Below, piece after piece: positions 53,564 to 62,224 of a DNA stretch of 64,000 nt. The stretch covers positions 1-64,000 of the forward strand of contig JANQKE010000087.1 of the NCBI GenBank assembly GCA_028281265.1, given 5' to 3'. The translations under genes and the position numbers were made by a program. Below the pieces are notes generated by a model, which saw only the letters and a list, made by a program, of their open reading frames with translations, was not told the origin of the DNA and ran no database searches. Origin of the DNA: Alphaproteobacteria bacterium (GTDB lineage: Bacteria; Pseudomonadota; Alphaproteobacteria; DSM-16000; Inquilinaceae). Within the stretch, counting starts at the first letter, position 1, and each line of letters opens with the position of its first letter.

Positions 53564-56479
53564 ATGTCCTGGCTCCTCCTCGGCCCCTTGATCACGATCG
53601 GTTTGCTGGTCGGATCCGTCGGAGGCTGGGTTGCGCTCCTGACGCATCGGCGCCGTCTGTCGACGCTCGAAGGCCAGCTCCGCCAGCTCGACAAGCGGCT
53701 CGGCGGCGTACGGCACGATATCCTCGACCGCTTGGCGGCGCTGGAAGCGTCCCGGCCGACCGCCATGGCCTCACACGGGCAAGCGGAGGCTGCCGACCAC
53801 AGGTCCGCGCGCGCCCCTGTCGAAGATCCGGATGCGGTCGAGACACCCGGAGGGAGTGGTGAGGAGGCGCTCGGGTCGCCGGTGCCTCTCGGCGCCGACA
53901 CCGGCGACCCGGCTCGGGACCCCCTGGCGGTGTTCGACCGGCAAACCGATGCCTCTGCCCTGGAGCCGACCGAACCGGCCGCGGCCGCCGCGCCGGCGAC
54001 ACAGGCCGACGACATCGCGGGCAGTGCCGAACCGCAGGCATCGGCCGGGAAGGGCGGGCCGGTCGCCGTCGCGGGGCCGGCGTCGGGCGGTCGCTCGACG
54101 ATGCCCGGTGTGCCCCGGTGGCTGACCTGGACCGGCGGCGTCGTCCTGATGATCGGACTGGCGCTGTTCGTCCTCTATACCGTCGAAAGCGGGTGGTTGA
54201 CGCCGGCCGTGCGGACGGTTCTGGGGCTCATGGCCGGGATCGGTCTGGTCGGACTGGGCGAGAGACTGCGCCGAACGGAACTTGCCCGCGGTCGGCTGCG
54301 GGGCATCGCGACCTATCTGCCGCAGGTGGTCAGCTCCACGGGCTTGGCGGCCGCTTATCTCAGCCTCTACGCCGCCCATGTCTGGCACGGCTTGATCGGC
54401 GCCACGCCGGTGTTCGCGGCGATGGCATTGGTCGCGGCGGTCGCGGTGGCCCTGTCGCTCTGGCAAGGTCCGATCATCGCGGTCATCGGGCTGGGTGGGG
54501 CGTGGGCCGTCCCGTTCCTGATCGCAACCGCTACCCCCGATATCGTCGCTTTCCTGTCCTACATCCTCGGCGTCGCCTTCGGTGGGTTGGCGATGGCCCG
54601 GTACCATCGGATCTGGTGGCTCTGGGTCCTCGCAGCCGTGGGCAGCCTGTTGCTGCTGACCTTGGTCGGCCGGCAGGTGCCGCTTGCCGGGCAGGGGGAT
54701 GGGGCGCTGGCGGCCGCCCATCTGCTGATGGCGGTGCTGTTCATGGTCCTGCATCCGGCGAGCCTGAGCGGGGTGTCGGCCTTTGACCTGCCGACCCGGC
54801 GTGTCGGCCGTGCGATGATCCCCCATGGCTTGCTGGTCCGCCTGTCGTGGTCCCTGGCGATTGCGGCGCTGGCCCTTGCAGCCCTGGTCGGAAGCGGCTT
54901 CGCCTTGCCCCACCAGATGGCCGTCGCGGTCTTGATCGTCGGTGCGGTTGCCGCCGCTCGCCTGATCGCGGACGGCAAAGTGCTGATGATTGCGGGGCTG
55001 ATGCTGTCGATCGGTGCTGTGCTCCTGCTGCCGAGCCTGCCCCCGCCTCCGCCTGAGGTCGCGGCCTTGCCGGAGACGCTCTGGTGGCCGACGGGATGGC
55101 AGGCGGCCCTGGCATTGCTGGTGATCTGGACGTTCCTCCCGCTATGGGGACGTCAGGACGATCCAACCGACACGATCGTCTGGTCGGCAGCGGGCGCGGT
55201 CGGGGCGCTGGGTTGTCTGACGGCAGGATGGCTGGCGCATGAAGACGCGATCCCCGCCACGATCTGGGCCGGAATTGCGCTGGTGGCAGCGGCGGGCCAG
55301 ATCGGTCTGACCACCCTTCGACGCGTGCAGCCCGGCCGCCAGAACGGCCCCGAAGTCCTCGCCCATGCCATCGCCGGCTTCGCCTTGATCGGGCTGGCGG
55401 CGATCATGCGGTTCGAGGAAGCGCAGTTGACGACGGCGTTGGCGGTGATCGTCTTCGCCGCCGCGGTCGTGGTGCGGCGGATTCCGGTGGCGGGAGTACG
55501 ACCGGTGATCGGTGTCCTCTCCCTCGCCATTGCGGTGCATGGAGTCCTCCATCCCGGCGGAACGGCCGATCAAGGATGGCTCAACGGCGCCTGGCTGGGT
55601 CTCGGTCTGCCGTTGGCCCTGCTGGTCGGTACCCGCCGGATCCTGGGGCCCTGGGCGGAGCGAAACGCACCGGCCGATCTGACCGCTGCGGCTGCGATGA
55701 TCGCGGCGGCGACGTTGGCCTGCATCCAGATCACATGGCTGGTCCCCGACCCGCCGATCGGGCTGACACCGCCATCTCGATTGCAGGTCGCCGGCTACAC
55801 GGCGGTCGGCGTGGTCGCGATCGCAGGCTGGCTGCTCGCGGGTCGGCATGCGATCGGCTATCGTGTCGTGTTGCCCTTCATCGCGGCGCTGACGGCGCTG
55901 GCGGCCGTCCTCGGGCTCGGTGTCCTGCGCAATCCGTTGTTCTGGCCGGAGCCCATCCTGGGCTGGCCTGTCCTGAACGAGGCGACGGCCGTCTATCTCG
56001 GCGGATCTGTGATCTTCTTGGTCCTGGGGCGCCTGGCGGCTGCCCGTGTCGCGCGTCTCCAGGCGGCCGTCACCGACAGCGTCGCGGCCGTCGGCGTCAT
56101 CCTTTGGGCGACGATCGAGGTGCGATTGTGGTTCCATCCCGACGGCATGCTGGTGATCCTCTGGGGCGGCTACGCTTCACCCTTTGCCTCCCAGCAGGAG
56201 CTCACCGCGCTCAGCGCGACCTGGCTGGTGCTCGGGTTGGTCGGGGTCGCCGTCGCGACGGTCCTGCGGCACCAGCCGCTCCGCCGCCTGGCTTTGCTGC
56301 TGATCATGGCGACCTCGGTCAAAGTCGTGTTGATCGACTTCGCCGCGCAATCCGGACTGTGGCGCGCGCTGTCGTTCATCCTTCTGGGTGCGGTCATGAT
56401 CGCTGCGGGCTGGCTCGAGTACCGCCTCGGACACCGGCCACGGGGTGCGGACCCGCCGGCACCGGTCAGGCGGGCGTGA
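53564..56479 (+). CDS. DUF2339 multi-span membrane protein
   Basis: The 971-residue product starts with one membrane helix (about 3-22), a short coiled coil (about 30-65, HRRRLSTLEGQLRQLDKRLG), and an Ala/Pro/acidic linker (about 75-190). The remaining 780 residues hold more than 20 membrane helices, as in the DUF2339 family. Function is unknown; it is presumed to be an integral inner-membrane protein. ATG at 53564 was chosen over a GTG 15 codons earlier because the helix then follows directly. It lies between DUF1801 and lipA. Confidence 0.87.
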   Translation: MSWLLLGPLITIGLLVGSVGGWVALLTHRRRLSTLEGQLRQLDKRLGGVRHDILDRLAALEASRPTAMASHGQAEAADHRSARAPVEDPDAVETPGGSGEEALGSPVPLGADTGDPARDPLAVFDRQTDASALEPTEPAAAAAPATQADDIAGSAEPQASAGKGGPVAVAGPASGGRSTMPGVPRWLTWTGGVVLMIGLALFVLYTVESGWLTPAVRTVLGLMAGIGLVGLGERLRRTELARGRLRGIATYLPQVVSSTGLAAAYLSLYAAHVWHGLIGATPVFAAMALVAAVAVALSLWQGPIIAVIGLGGAWAVPFLIATATPDIVAFLSYILGVAFGGLAMARYHRIWWLWVLAAVGSLLLLTLVGRQVPLAGQGDGALAAAHLLMAVLFMVLHPASLSGVSAFDLPTRRVGRAMIPHGLLVRLSWSLAIAALALAALVGSGFALPHQMAVAVLIVGAVAAARLIADGKVLMIAGLMLSIGAVLLLPSLPPPPPEVAALPETLWWPTGWQAALALLVIWTFLPLWGRQDDPTDTIVWSAAGAVGALGCLTAGWLAHEDAIPATIWAGIALVAAAGQIGLTTLRRVQPGRQNGPEVLAHAIAGFALIGLAAIMRFEEAQLTTALAVIVFAAAVVVRRIPVAGVRPVIGVLSLAIAVHGVLHPGGTADQGWLNGAWLGLGLPLALLVGTRRILGPWAERNAPADLTAAAAMIAAATLACIQITWLVPDPPIGLTPPSRLQVAGYTAVGVVAIAGWLLAGRHAIGYRVVLPFIAALTALAAVLGLGVLRNPLFWPEPILGWPVLNEATAVYLGGSVIFLVLGRLAAARVARLQAAVTDSVAAVGVILWATIEVRLWFHPDGMLVILWGGYASPFASQQELTALSATWLVLGLVGVAVATVLRHQPLRRLALLLIMATSVKVVLIDFAAQSGLWRALSFILLGAVMIAAGWLEYRLGHRPRGADPPAPVRRA

Positions 56480-56562
56480 ATTGGTCATACCCCCTATACC
56501 GGGACAGGGGCGTCGGCAGCGTGGTAACGAGACGGCAATATGCCTGAATTAGGGTCAGTCCG

Positions 56563-57606
56563 ATGACGGTTGAGATCAAAGCCCCGCGCCGGGGCGCCGA
56601 ACGGCATCCGGAAAAGCGCAATCGCCCCGACAGCCCGGTCCAGCGCAAGCCCGACTGGATCCGGGTCAAGGCGCCGGTCAGCCAGACCTACAAGGAAACC
56701 CGCGACCTGATGCGGGAACTCGACCTCGTCACCGTGTGCGAGGAGGCGGCGTGCCCGAATATCGGCGAGTGCTGGTCCCAGCGGCATGCCACGGTGATGA
56801 TCCTGGGGTCGGTCTGCACCCGGGCGTGCGCGTTCTGCAACGTGGCCACCGGCATGCCGGACAAGCTGGACCCGCACGAACCGGACCATGTCGCCGAGAT
56901 GGCCGCCCGCGTCGGCCTCAAGCACATCGTCATCACCTCGGTCGACCGTGACGATCTGCCCGATGGGGGGGCCGAGCACTTCGCCCGCACCATCCGTGCG
57001 GTCCGTCGGGCGAACCCGGAAACGACCATCGAAGTCCTTACCCCGGACTTCAAGAATAAGCCGGGCGCGCTGGAAACGGTCGTCGAAGCGCGCCCGGACG
57101 TCTTCAACCACAATCTGGAGACCGTACCGCGGCTGTACCCGTCGATCCGGCCGGGTGCGCGATACTTCACATCATTGTACCTGCTGGCCCGCGCCAAGGA
57201 ACTCGACCCGTCCATCTTCACCAAGTCCGGATTGATGGTCGGCTTGGGCGAGGGGGCCGAAGAACTCTACCAGGTCATGGACGATCTGCGCTCGGCCGGC
57301 GTCGACTTCATGACCATCGGTCAGTATCTGCAGCCCACGCCGAAGCATGCGGCGGTCGACCGGTTCGTGCCGCCGACCGAGTTCGGCACATACGAGAAGG
57401 TCGGCCGCGGCAAGGGGTTCCTGATGATGTCCGCCTCCCCGCTGACCCGGTCTTCCTACCTCGCCGGGGATGATTTCGCCCGGCTGCGGGCGGCCCGCGA
57501 AGCCCATTTGGCCGGCTTGCCGTCCATGCGGCTGGTGGATCTGGCAACGACGGGCGAAATGTCGCCGCCGGCGACGATGACATCCACCGATCGGCTGCCC
57601 AACTGA
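56563..57606 (+). CDS. lipA: lipoyl synthase
   Basis: LipA inserts two sulfur atoms into protein-bound octanoyl groups, making the lipoyl cofactors that pdhB, pdhC and other complexes need. The 347-residue radical-SAM enzyme has the auxiliary cluster motif [13 protein letters not shown] and the CxxxCxxC motif [24 protein letters not shown], and [10 protein letters not shown]. The length is normal. It lies 5 bp upstream of the COQ10-like gene, close to the pdh operon that uses its product. Confidence 0.98.
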   Translation: MTVEIKAPRRGAERHPEKRNRPDSPVQRKPDWIRVKAPVSQTYKETRDLMRELDLVTVCEEAACPNIGECWSQRHATVMILGSVCTRACAFCNVATGMPDKLDPHEPDHVAEMAARVGLKHIVITSVDRDDLPDGGAEHFARTIRAVRRANPETTIEVLTPDFKNKPGALETVVEARPDVFNHNLETVPRLYPSIRPGARYFTSLYLLARAKELDPSIFTKSGLMVGLGEGAEELYQVMDDLRSAGVDFMTIGQYLQPTPKHAAVDRFVPPTEFGTYEKVGRGKGFLMMSASPLTRSSYLAGDDFARLRAAREAHLAGLPSMRLVDLATTGEMSPPATMTSTDRLPN

Positions 57607-57611
57607 CCGGC

Positions 57612-58085
57612 ATGCCTACACACGCCGAAAAGCGGGTGCTGTCCTATACACCCGATCAGCTCTTCGACCTCGTCGCCGATATCGAGCGGTATCCCGACTT
57701 TCTGCCGTGGTGTCTCGCTGCCCGCATCCGCAGCCGGTCCGACACGATCGTGACCGCTGACCTGGTGATCGGCTTCAAGATGTTCCGGGAGCGGTTCACC
57801 AGCCGGGTCACGCTGGACCGGCCGGGATGGATCGGCGTCGAGTATGTCGAGGGTCCGCTTCGCTATCTGAACAACGAGTGGCGGTTTGGCCTGCACGATC
57901 GGGGGTGCGAGCTGGATTTCTCCGTGGATTTCGAGTTCCGGTCGAAAGTGCTTCAATCCCTGATCGGCGCCCTTTTCGACCAGGCCTTCCAGCGCATGGT
58001 CGCCGCGTTCGAAGCCCGGGCCGAGTCCCTGTACGGCGGCAGCCAGCCCACCCCACGGCTTGCCACGCGCACCCAAGGCGTGTAG
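57612..58085 (+). CDS. COQ10/RatA-type START-domain protein
   Basis: The 157-residue protein is a single polyketide cyclase/START domain: YTPDQLFDLVADIERYPDFLPWC near the N terminus, then GFKMFRERFTSRVTLDRP, LRYLNNEWRFG and a C-terminal helix FDQAFQRMVAAFEARAESLYG. The family contains the ubiquinone-binding COQ10 and the ribosome-binding RatA. In Alphaproteobacteria a gene of this type regularly follows lipA, as here after 5 bp. The COQ10 role in quinone delivery is the likelier one. Confidence 0.88.
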   Translation: MPTHAEKRVLSYTPDQLFDLVADIERYPDFLPWCLAARIRSRSDTIVTADLVIGFKMFRERFTSRVTLDRPGWIGVEYVEGPLRYLNNEWRFGLHDRGCELDFSVDFEFRSKVLQSLIGALFDQAFQRMVAAFEARAESLYGGSQPTPRLATRTQGV

Positions 58086-58268
58086 CGGGACAGCCGTTGG
58101 CTGCTCGGGACCGATGACTGCCGCATGGGTATGGTCGACGGGCCGGAGGCATGACTTGTCGCCCTATCCGTCCGTCTTGGCACACGACATGCCTCGGGCC
58201 TCGCTGACTGGCCAAGACACGGCTGCGGCAACCATCGCGACACGCTGCGTTAGGGGTTCGTCAAACTC

Positions 58269-58727
58269 ATGATTTCGCTACAGTTCCGGCGTGCGTATCC
58301 CTATCCGCCGGAGTTCGTCTTCGATATCCTCGCCGACTTCGACAGCTATGTCGACTTCGTTCCCGGTGTGTTGTCCGTGGAACGGGGCCGGACAAAAGGG
58401 TCCGTCCAGGATCTGGCGTTGGGGCTCGGCTATCGCGGCTTGACCGTGTCGACACGGGTTTCGGTCGAACTGGCGCGCCCGACCGGGATGACGGTCTTCG
58501 GCGGCAGCGGGCCGGTCAAGCATCTGAGCAACAACTGGACGATCACGCCGCTGCCGGCTGGTAGCCTGGTCGCGTTCGATCTCGAACTGGAGTTCGGCTT
58601 CTTCGTGGTGGAGAGCTTCGTCTCGCGGTTTCAGGAGAAGATCATCAACAAGCTGACAGGGGCGTTCGAGCAACGGGCGTCCACCGTCTGGGCCCAGCTC
58701 TACACCCCCGACTCCGCCGCGGTGTAA
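58269..58727 (+). CDS. second COQ10-like START-domain protein
   Basis: The 152-residue product has the same layout as its upstream neighbour: YPPEFVFDILADFDSYVDFVPG, LGYRGLTVSTRVSVELARP, VKHLSNNWTITPLPAG and a C-terminal helix FQEKIINKLTGAFEQRASTVWA. Identity to the first is modest, but the aligned positions (ADxxxYxxFxP, LxNxW) are those that define the family. Two tandem paralogues are unusual. It is 183 bp downstream of the first; the intervening DNA shows no gene. Confidence 0.82.
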   Translation: MISLQFRRAYPYPPEFVFDILADFDSYVDFVPGVLSVERGRTKGSVQDLALGLGYRGLTVSTRVSVELARPTGMTVFGGSGPVKHLSNNWTITPLPAGSLVAFDLELEFGFFVVESFVSRFQEKIINKLTGAFEQRASTVWAQLYTPDSAAV

Positions 58728-58801
58728 CGCCGGCACCGGCCGGCCTGTCCGTCTTCCGGGTCGGCCGTGACCCGGTGCCGGCCCCTCGGACGGCGTTCCG
58801 C

Positions 58802-59293
58802 TCACAGCGCCCGTTCGATCTGGCGCAAGGCCTCGTCCGCGGCCGTGTGTCGTACCGTCGCCCGGTCGCCGGCGAAGACGCGGCACGTCGCCGTTGTCCG
58901 GTCGCCCCGTCGCGCAAGGGCGAAATGGACGAGCCCGACCGGCTTGTCCGCCGTTGCCCCCCCGGGTCCGGCGATGCCGGTGATCGACAGGGCGATGTCG
59001 GCCGTGTCGATCCTGTCGAGGGCGCCTTCGGCCATGGCCCGGGCGGTGGGCTCGCTGACCGCACCGTGACGGGCGAGTATGGCGGGGCTCACCCCCAGCA
59101 ACCGCACCTTGGCGCCGTTGCTGTAGGTCACGATGCCGGCCTCGACGACGTCGGAGGAGCCGGCAATCTCCGTCAACAGCGCAGCCAGCAGACCGCCGGT
59201 GCAGCTCTCCGCCGTGGCCAGCCGGACACCGGCCCGACGGCACGAGGCCAGGACGGTCGCCGCATGCCGGCGCTCGCTGTCCGTGAATGGCAT
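58802..59293 (-). CDS. CinA family nicotinamide-nucleotide amidohydrolase
   Basis: The 163-residue product is the C-terminal (amidase) domain of CinA standing alone: LATAESCTGGLLAALLTEIAGSS, GIVTYSNGAKVRLLGV, SITGIAGPGGATADKPVGLVHFAL. It deamidates NMN in NAD salvage. ATG at 59293 with GGAGGC upstream is chosen; a TTG 14 codons earlier would overlap pgpA. It is last in the ispDF-pgpA-cinA series on the minus strand, a conserved alphaproteobacterial group. The convergent START-domain gene ends 74 bp away. Confidence 0.92.
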   Translation of the reverse strand: MPFTDSERRHAATVLASCRRAGVRLATAESCTGGLLAALLTEIAGSSDVVEAGIVTYSNGAKVRLLGVSPAILARHGAVSEPTARAMAEGALDRIDTADIALSITGIAGPGGATADKPVGLVHFALARRGDRTTATCRVFAGDRATVRHTAADEALRQIERAL

Positions 59294-59318
59294 ACCCGCC
59301 TCCGGCTCCGCGCTCGGG

Positions 59319-59822
59319 TCATCCGACGGCGGCAAACACCGCCGTTCCCAGCATGATCAGGCCGGCGACCGCAGCGCCGGCCATCAGATCGTCCAACATG
59401 ATGCCGGTGGCGCCCCCGAGTTCGCGATCCGCCCAGCTGATCGGCCAGGGCTTGGCGACATCCAGAACCCGGAAACCGATCAGGGCCACGACCACCAGAA
59501 GGGGCGCGCCCGCCGTGGGAAGCAGCGCGATCCAGAGCCCGGCGACCTCGTCGATCACGATCGCACTGGGGTCCTTCGAGGCGCCGGCCCGCTGCAGGCG
59601 GGCGGCGGCCCACCAGCCGGCGGCAGCGGCGATCACGGTCGCCACCGCCAGTCCGGCCACCCCCGTCACCGTCAGGAGGATCCAGCCGAAGGGCAGGGCC
59701 GCCAGCGATCCCCACGTCCCGGACGGTCCGCGCAGCAGACCCACACCGCCCCAGGTGGCGATCAGGACCGCAGGGTGCCGGAACGGCAGCCTACCGGGTA
59801 TCGGACGCAGCAGCCGCATCAT
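59319..59822 (-). CDS. pgpA: phosphatidylglycerophosphatase A
   Basis: PgpA dephosphorylates phosphatidylglycerophosphate to phosphatidylglycerol in the inner membrane. The 167-residue product has IATWGGVGLLRGPSGTWGSLAALP, DPSAIVIDEVAGLWIALL (catalytic acidic residues) and FRVLDVAKPWPISWADRE, and several membrane helices. Tandem ATG codons mark the start, which overlaps the ispDF stop codon, so the two are translationally coupled. cinA follows 25 bp downstream. Confidence 0.95.
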   Translation of the reverse strand: MMRLLRPIPGRLPFRHPAVLIATWGGVGLLRGPSGTWGSLAALPFGWILLTVTGVAGLAVATVIAAAAGWWAAARLQRAGASKDPSAIVIDEVAGLWIALLPTAGAPLLVVVALIGFRVLDVAKPWPISWADRELGGATGIMLDDLMAGAAVAGLIMLGTAVFAAVG

Positions 59823-61021
59823 GCCGGCACCAGCACCGTGGCCGAAGCCAGCGCCGCGATGCCCTCTTCCCGCCCGGTGAACCCCAGCCGCTCGCTGGTC
59901 GTTGCCTTGACCGAGACACGGTCGAGCGGCAGCCCGGTGATGGCGGCGATCCGCTCGCGCATCGCCTGCCGGTGGGGACCGATCTTGGGCCGCTCGCACA
60001 CCAGCGTCACATCGATATGCGCGAGCCGGCCTTCGTACACGCCGACCCGTTCCAGCGCATGCGACAGGAACCGGTCGCTGGACGCACCCCGCCATTGCGG
60101 ATCGCTGGGGGGGAAGTGCGAGCCGATATCACCGTCGGCGATCGCCCCCAGGATGGCATCGGTCAGAGCGTGCAATCCCACATCGGCGTCCGAATGGCCC
60201 GATAGCCGGAACGGGGCCCGGATCGGAACACCGCAGAGGGTCATGCCGTCGCCCGGCACCAGGCGATGCACGTCGTAGCCGGTTCCCGTGCAAGGGATGG
60301 AGCCGGTGGCAGGCGATGCCAGCAGCGCTTCGGCCATGGCGAGATCCTCGGTATGGGTGATCTTGAAGTTCCGGGCGTCGCCCTCGACCAGCGCGACCGG
60401 CAGGCCCGCCTGCTCGGCCAAGGCGGCATCGTCGGTCACCGGAGTGGTCGCCAAGGCCCGATGGGCCGCCAGCAGCGGGCCGAACGGGAAGGCCTGCGGG
60501 GTCTGGGCTTGCCACAGCCCGGACCGATGCACCGTCGCCGCGATCCGGGCCGGATCGCCGGTGCCGCGTTTCAGCGTGTCCCGGACCGGGACGGCCGCGA
60601 TGGCCCCCTGTTCCGGTCCGACCGAGGCGAGCACCCGATCGAGGAGCGCCGCCGTGACCAGCGGTCGGGCCGCGTCATGCACCACCACACCGTCCGGGAC
60701 CGAAGGCTGGGCTGCCAGCCACTCCAGGGCGTTGCGAACCGTGTCCTGCCGTTCGGAGCCGGCGAGCGGCAGAAGACGCACGGGCAATCTCGCCACCGCG
60801 CGGCCGGCTGTGTCTTGATGACGCGGACTGACGACCACCACTACCGGATCGATATCGGGATGATCGGCGAAGGGGAGCAGGGCCCGTCGCAGCACGCTCA
60901 TGCCGGCAAGGGGAAGGTATTGCTTGGGAACCGCAAGGCCGAAGCGGGCCCCGCTGCCACCGGCCACCAACACGGCCGCATGCCGGCGGGAGGGGGAAGC
61001 GGTGGGGGTGGAGACGGTCAT
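59819..61021 (-). CDS. ispDF: bifunctional IspD/IspF (MEP pathway)
   Basis: The 400-residue fusion has IspD, 2-C-methylerythritol-4-phosphate cytidylyltransferase (about 1-235; VLVAGGSGARFGLAVPKQYL, VVHDAARPL), joined to IspF, 2-C-methylerythritol-2,4-cyclodiphosphate synthase (about 240-400; GTGYDVHRL, GHSDADVGLHALTDAILGA, TSERLGFTGREEGIA). It catalyses two non-consecutive steps of isoprenoid precursor synthesis. The fusion is common in Alphaproteobacteria. It heads ispDF-pgpA-cinA on the minus strand and is divergent from dusB across a double-hairpin element. Confidence 0.98.
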   Translation of the reverse strand: MTVSTPTASPSRRHAAVLVAGGSGARFGLAVPKQYLPLAGMSVLRRALLPFADHPDIDPVVVVVSPRHQDTAGRAVARLPVRLLPLAGSERQDTVRNALEWLAAQPSVPDGVVVHDAARPLVTAALLDRVLASVGPEQGAIAAVPVRDTLKRGTGDPARIAATVHRSGLWQAQTPQAFPFGPLLAAHRALATTPVTDDAALAEQAGLPVALVEGDARNFKITHTEDLAMAEALLASPATGSIPCTGTGYDVHRLVPGDGMTLCGVPIRAPFRLSGHSDADVGLHALTDAILGAIADGDIGSHFPPSDPQWRGASSDRFLSHALERVGVYEGRLAHIDVTLVCERPKIGPHRQAMRERIAAITGLPLDRVSVKATTSERLGFTGREEGIAALASATVLVPA

Positions 61022-61049
61022 CGATCGCTCAGGAGTCGGATGGTGAGTG

Positions 61050-61152
61050 CTAGAGCATCCTGCGTCCGAACGGACGCAGGATGCTCTAGCTCTTTGAACT
61101 AGATCATCTTATCTGCGTTCAGATGAGTCCATCTGAACGCAGGATGATCTAG
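61050..61152 (+). repeat. double-hairpin dispersed element, copy I (most complete copy)
   Basis: Both hairpins are perfect. Hairpin 1 pairs CTAGAGCATC-CTGCGTCC with GGACGCAG-GATGCTCTAG around GAAC. The linker is CTCTTTGAA. Hairpin 2 runs from CTAGATCATC-TTAT to GATGATCTAG, with CTGCGTTCAGATG pairing with CATCTGAACGCAG around AGTC. Each hairpin is bounded by CTAG on both sides in this copy. It occupies the space between the divergent starts of ispDF and dusB, 28 bp upstream of ispDF. Confidence 0.97.
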
Positions 61153-61234
61153 TCATCCAGCAATTCCGCTTGCAATCCAAGGGCGCAGCGATAGATTGCC
61201 CAAATCTTCCGCAGTCTGGGTAGCTGCCTAAGAA

Positions 61235-62224
61235 ATGGGCATATCTCTCGGCCCTCATTGGTTCGATCCGCCGGTCATCCTCGCCCCCATGTCCGGGGTC
61301 ACGGACCAGCCGTTCCGGCAATTGGTGAGGCGGCTCGGCGGCGGACTCGTCGTGTCGGAGATGATCGCCAGCCACGAGCAGATCAGGGCGGCCCGCACCT
61401 GTGTGCGCAGCTCGACCGACTGCCGGATCGAGCATCCGCTGTCGGTGCAGCTCGCCGGCTACGATCCCGAGGCGATGGCCGAGGCGGCTCGGCTCAATGC
61501 CGACCGGGGCGCTGCGATCATCGACATCAACTTTGGGTGCCCGGCGAAGAAGGTCGTCAATCGGGCCTGCGGGTCGGCCTTGATGCGGGACCTGCCAACG
61601 GCCGCCGCCATCATGGAGGCTGTGGTGAAGGCCGTGGATCTGCCGGTGACCATGAAGATGCGTACCGGCTGGGACGCGGAAAACCGGAACGCGCCGGAAC
61701 TCGCCCGGATTGCCGAGGCCGCCGGGATCCGCATGATCACGGTGCACGGCCGGACGCGGGCGCAACGCTACGCCGGCCAGGCCGATTGGGCCTTCGTCCG
61801 GCGGGTCAGGCAATCCGTCTCCGTCCCGGTCATCGTCAACGGCGATATCCGATCGCTGGAGGATATCACGGCGGCCCTCGACGCCAGCAGGGCCGATGGG
61901 GTGATGATCGGACGGGGCGCGCAAGGCCGACCCTGGTTCATCGCTCAAGCCCTGGCGTATCTGCGGTCCGGGCGCCGTCTTGCCGATCCGCCGCCGGTCC
62001 ACCGCCGGTCGATCGTGCTCTCCCACTACAACGCGATGCTGAGCCATTACGGCACCGAACGCGGTGTGCGGATCGCCCGCAAGCATCTCGGTTGGTACGC
62101 CGCCGGTCTGCCGGGTGCGGCCGCCTTTCGGCGGGCGGTCAGCACCCTCACCGATCCCGACGCGGTCAGGGCCCGGATCGCGCAGGCCTTTTCCCCGTCG
62201 GTCGCGGTCGCGGAGGCCGCCTGA
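61235..62224 (+). CDS. dusB: tRNA-dihydrouridine synthase (DusB/NifR3)
   Basis: Dus enzymes reduce uridine to dihydrouridine in tRNA D-loops with FMN and NADPH. The 329-residue TIM-barrel protein has ILAPMSGVTDQPFRQLVRRLGG, the catalytic cysteine loop NFGCPAKKVVNRACGSALMR (Cys about 114), MKMRTGWD, HGRTRAQRYAG and GVMIGRGAQGRPW. In Alphaproteobacteria it lies upstream of ntrBC and was named nifR3. Its stop codon overlaps the ntrB start (TGATG). Confidence 0.97.
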   Translation: MGISLGPHWFDPPVILAPMSGVTDQPFRQLVRRLGGGLVVSEMIASHEQIRAARTCVRSSTDCRIEHPLSVQLAGYDPEAMAEAARLNADRGAAIIDINFGCPAKKVVNRACGSALMRDLPTAAAIMEAVVKAVDLPVTMKMRTGWDAENRNAPELARIAEAAGIRMITVHGRTRAQRYAGQADWAFVRRVRQSVSVPVIVNGDIRSLEDITAALDASRADGVMIGRGAQGRPWFIAQALAYLRSGRRLADPPPVHRRSIVLSHYNAMLSHYGTERGVRIARKHLGWYAAGLPGAAAFRRAVSTLTDPDAVRARIAQAFSPSVAVAEAA

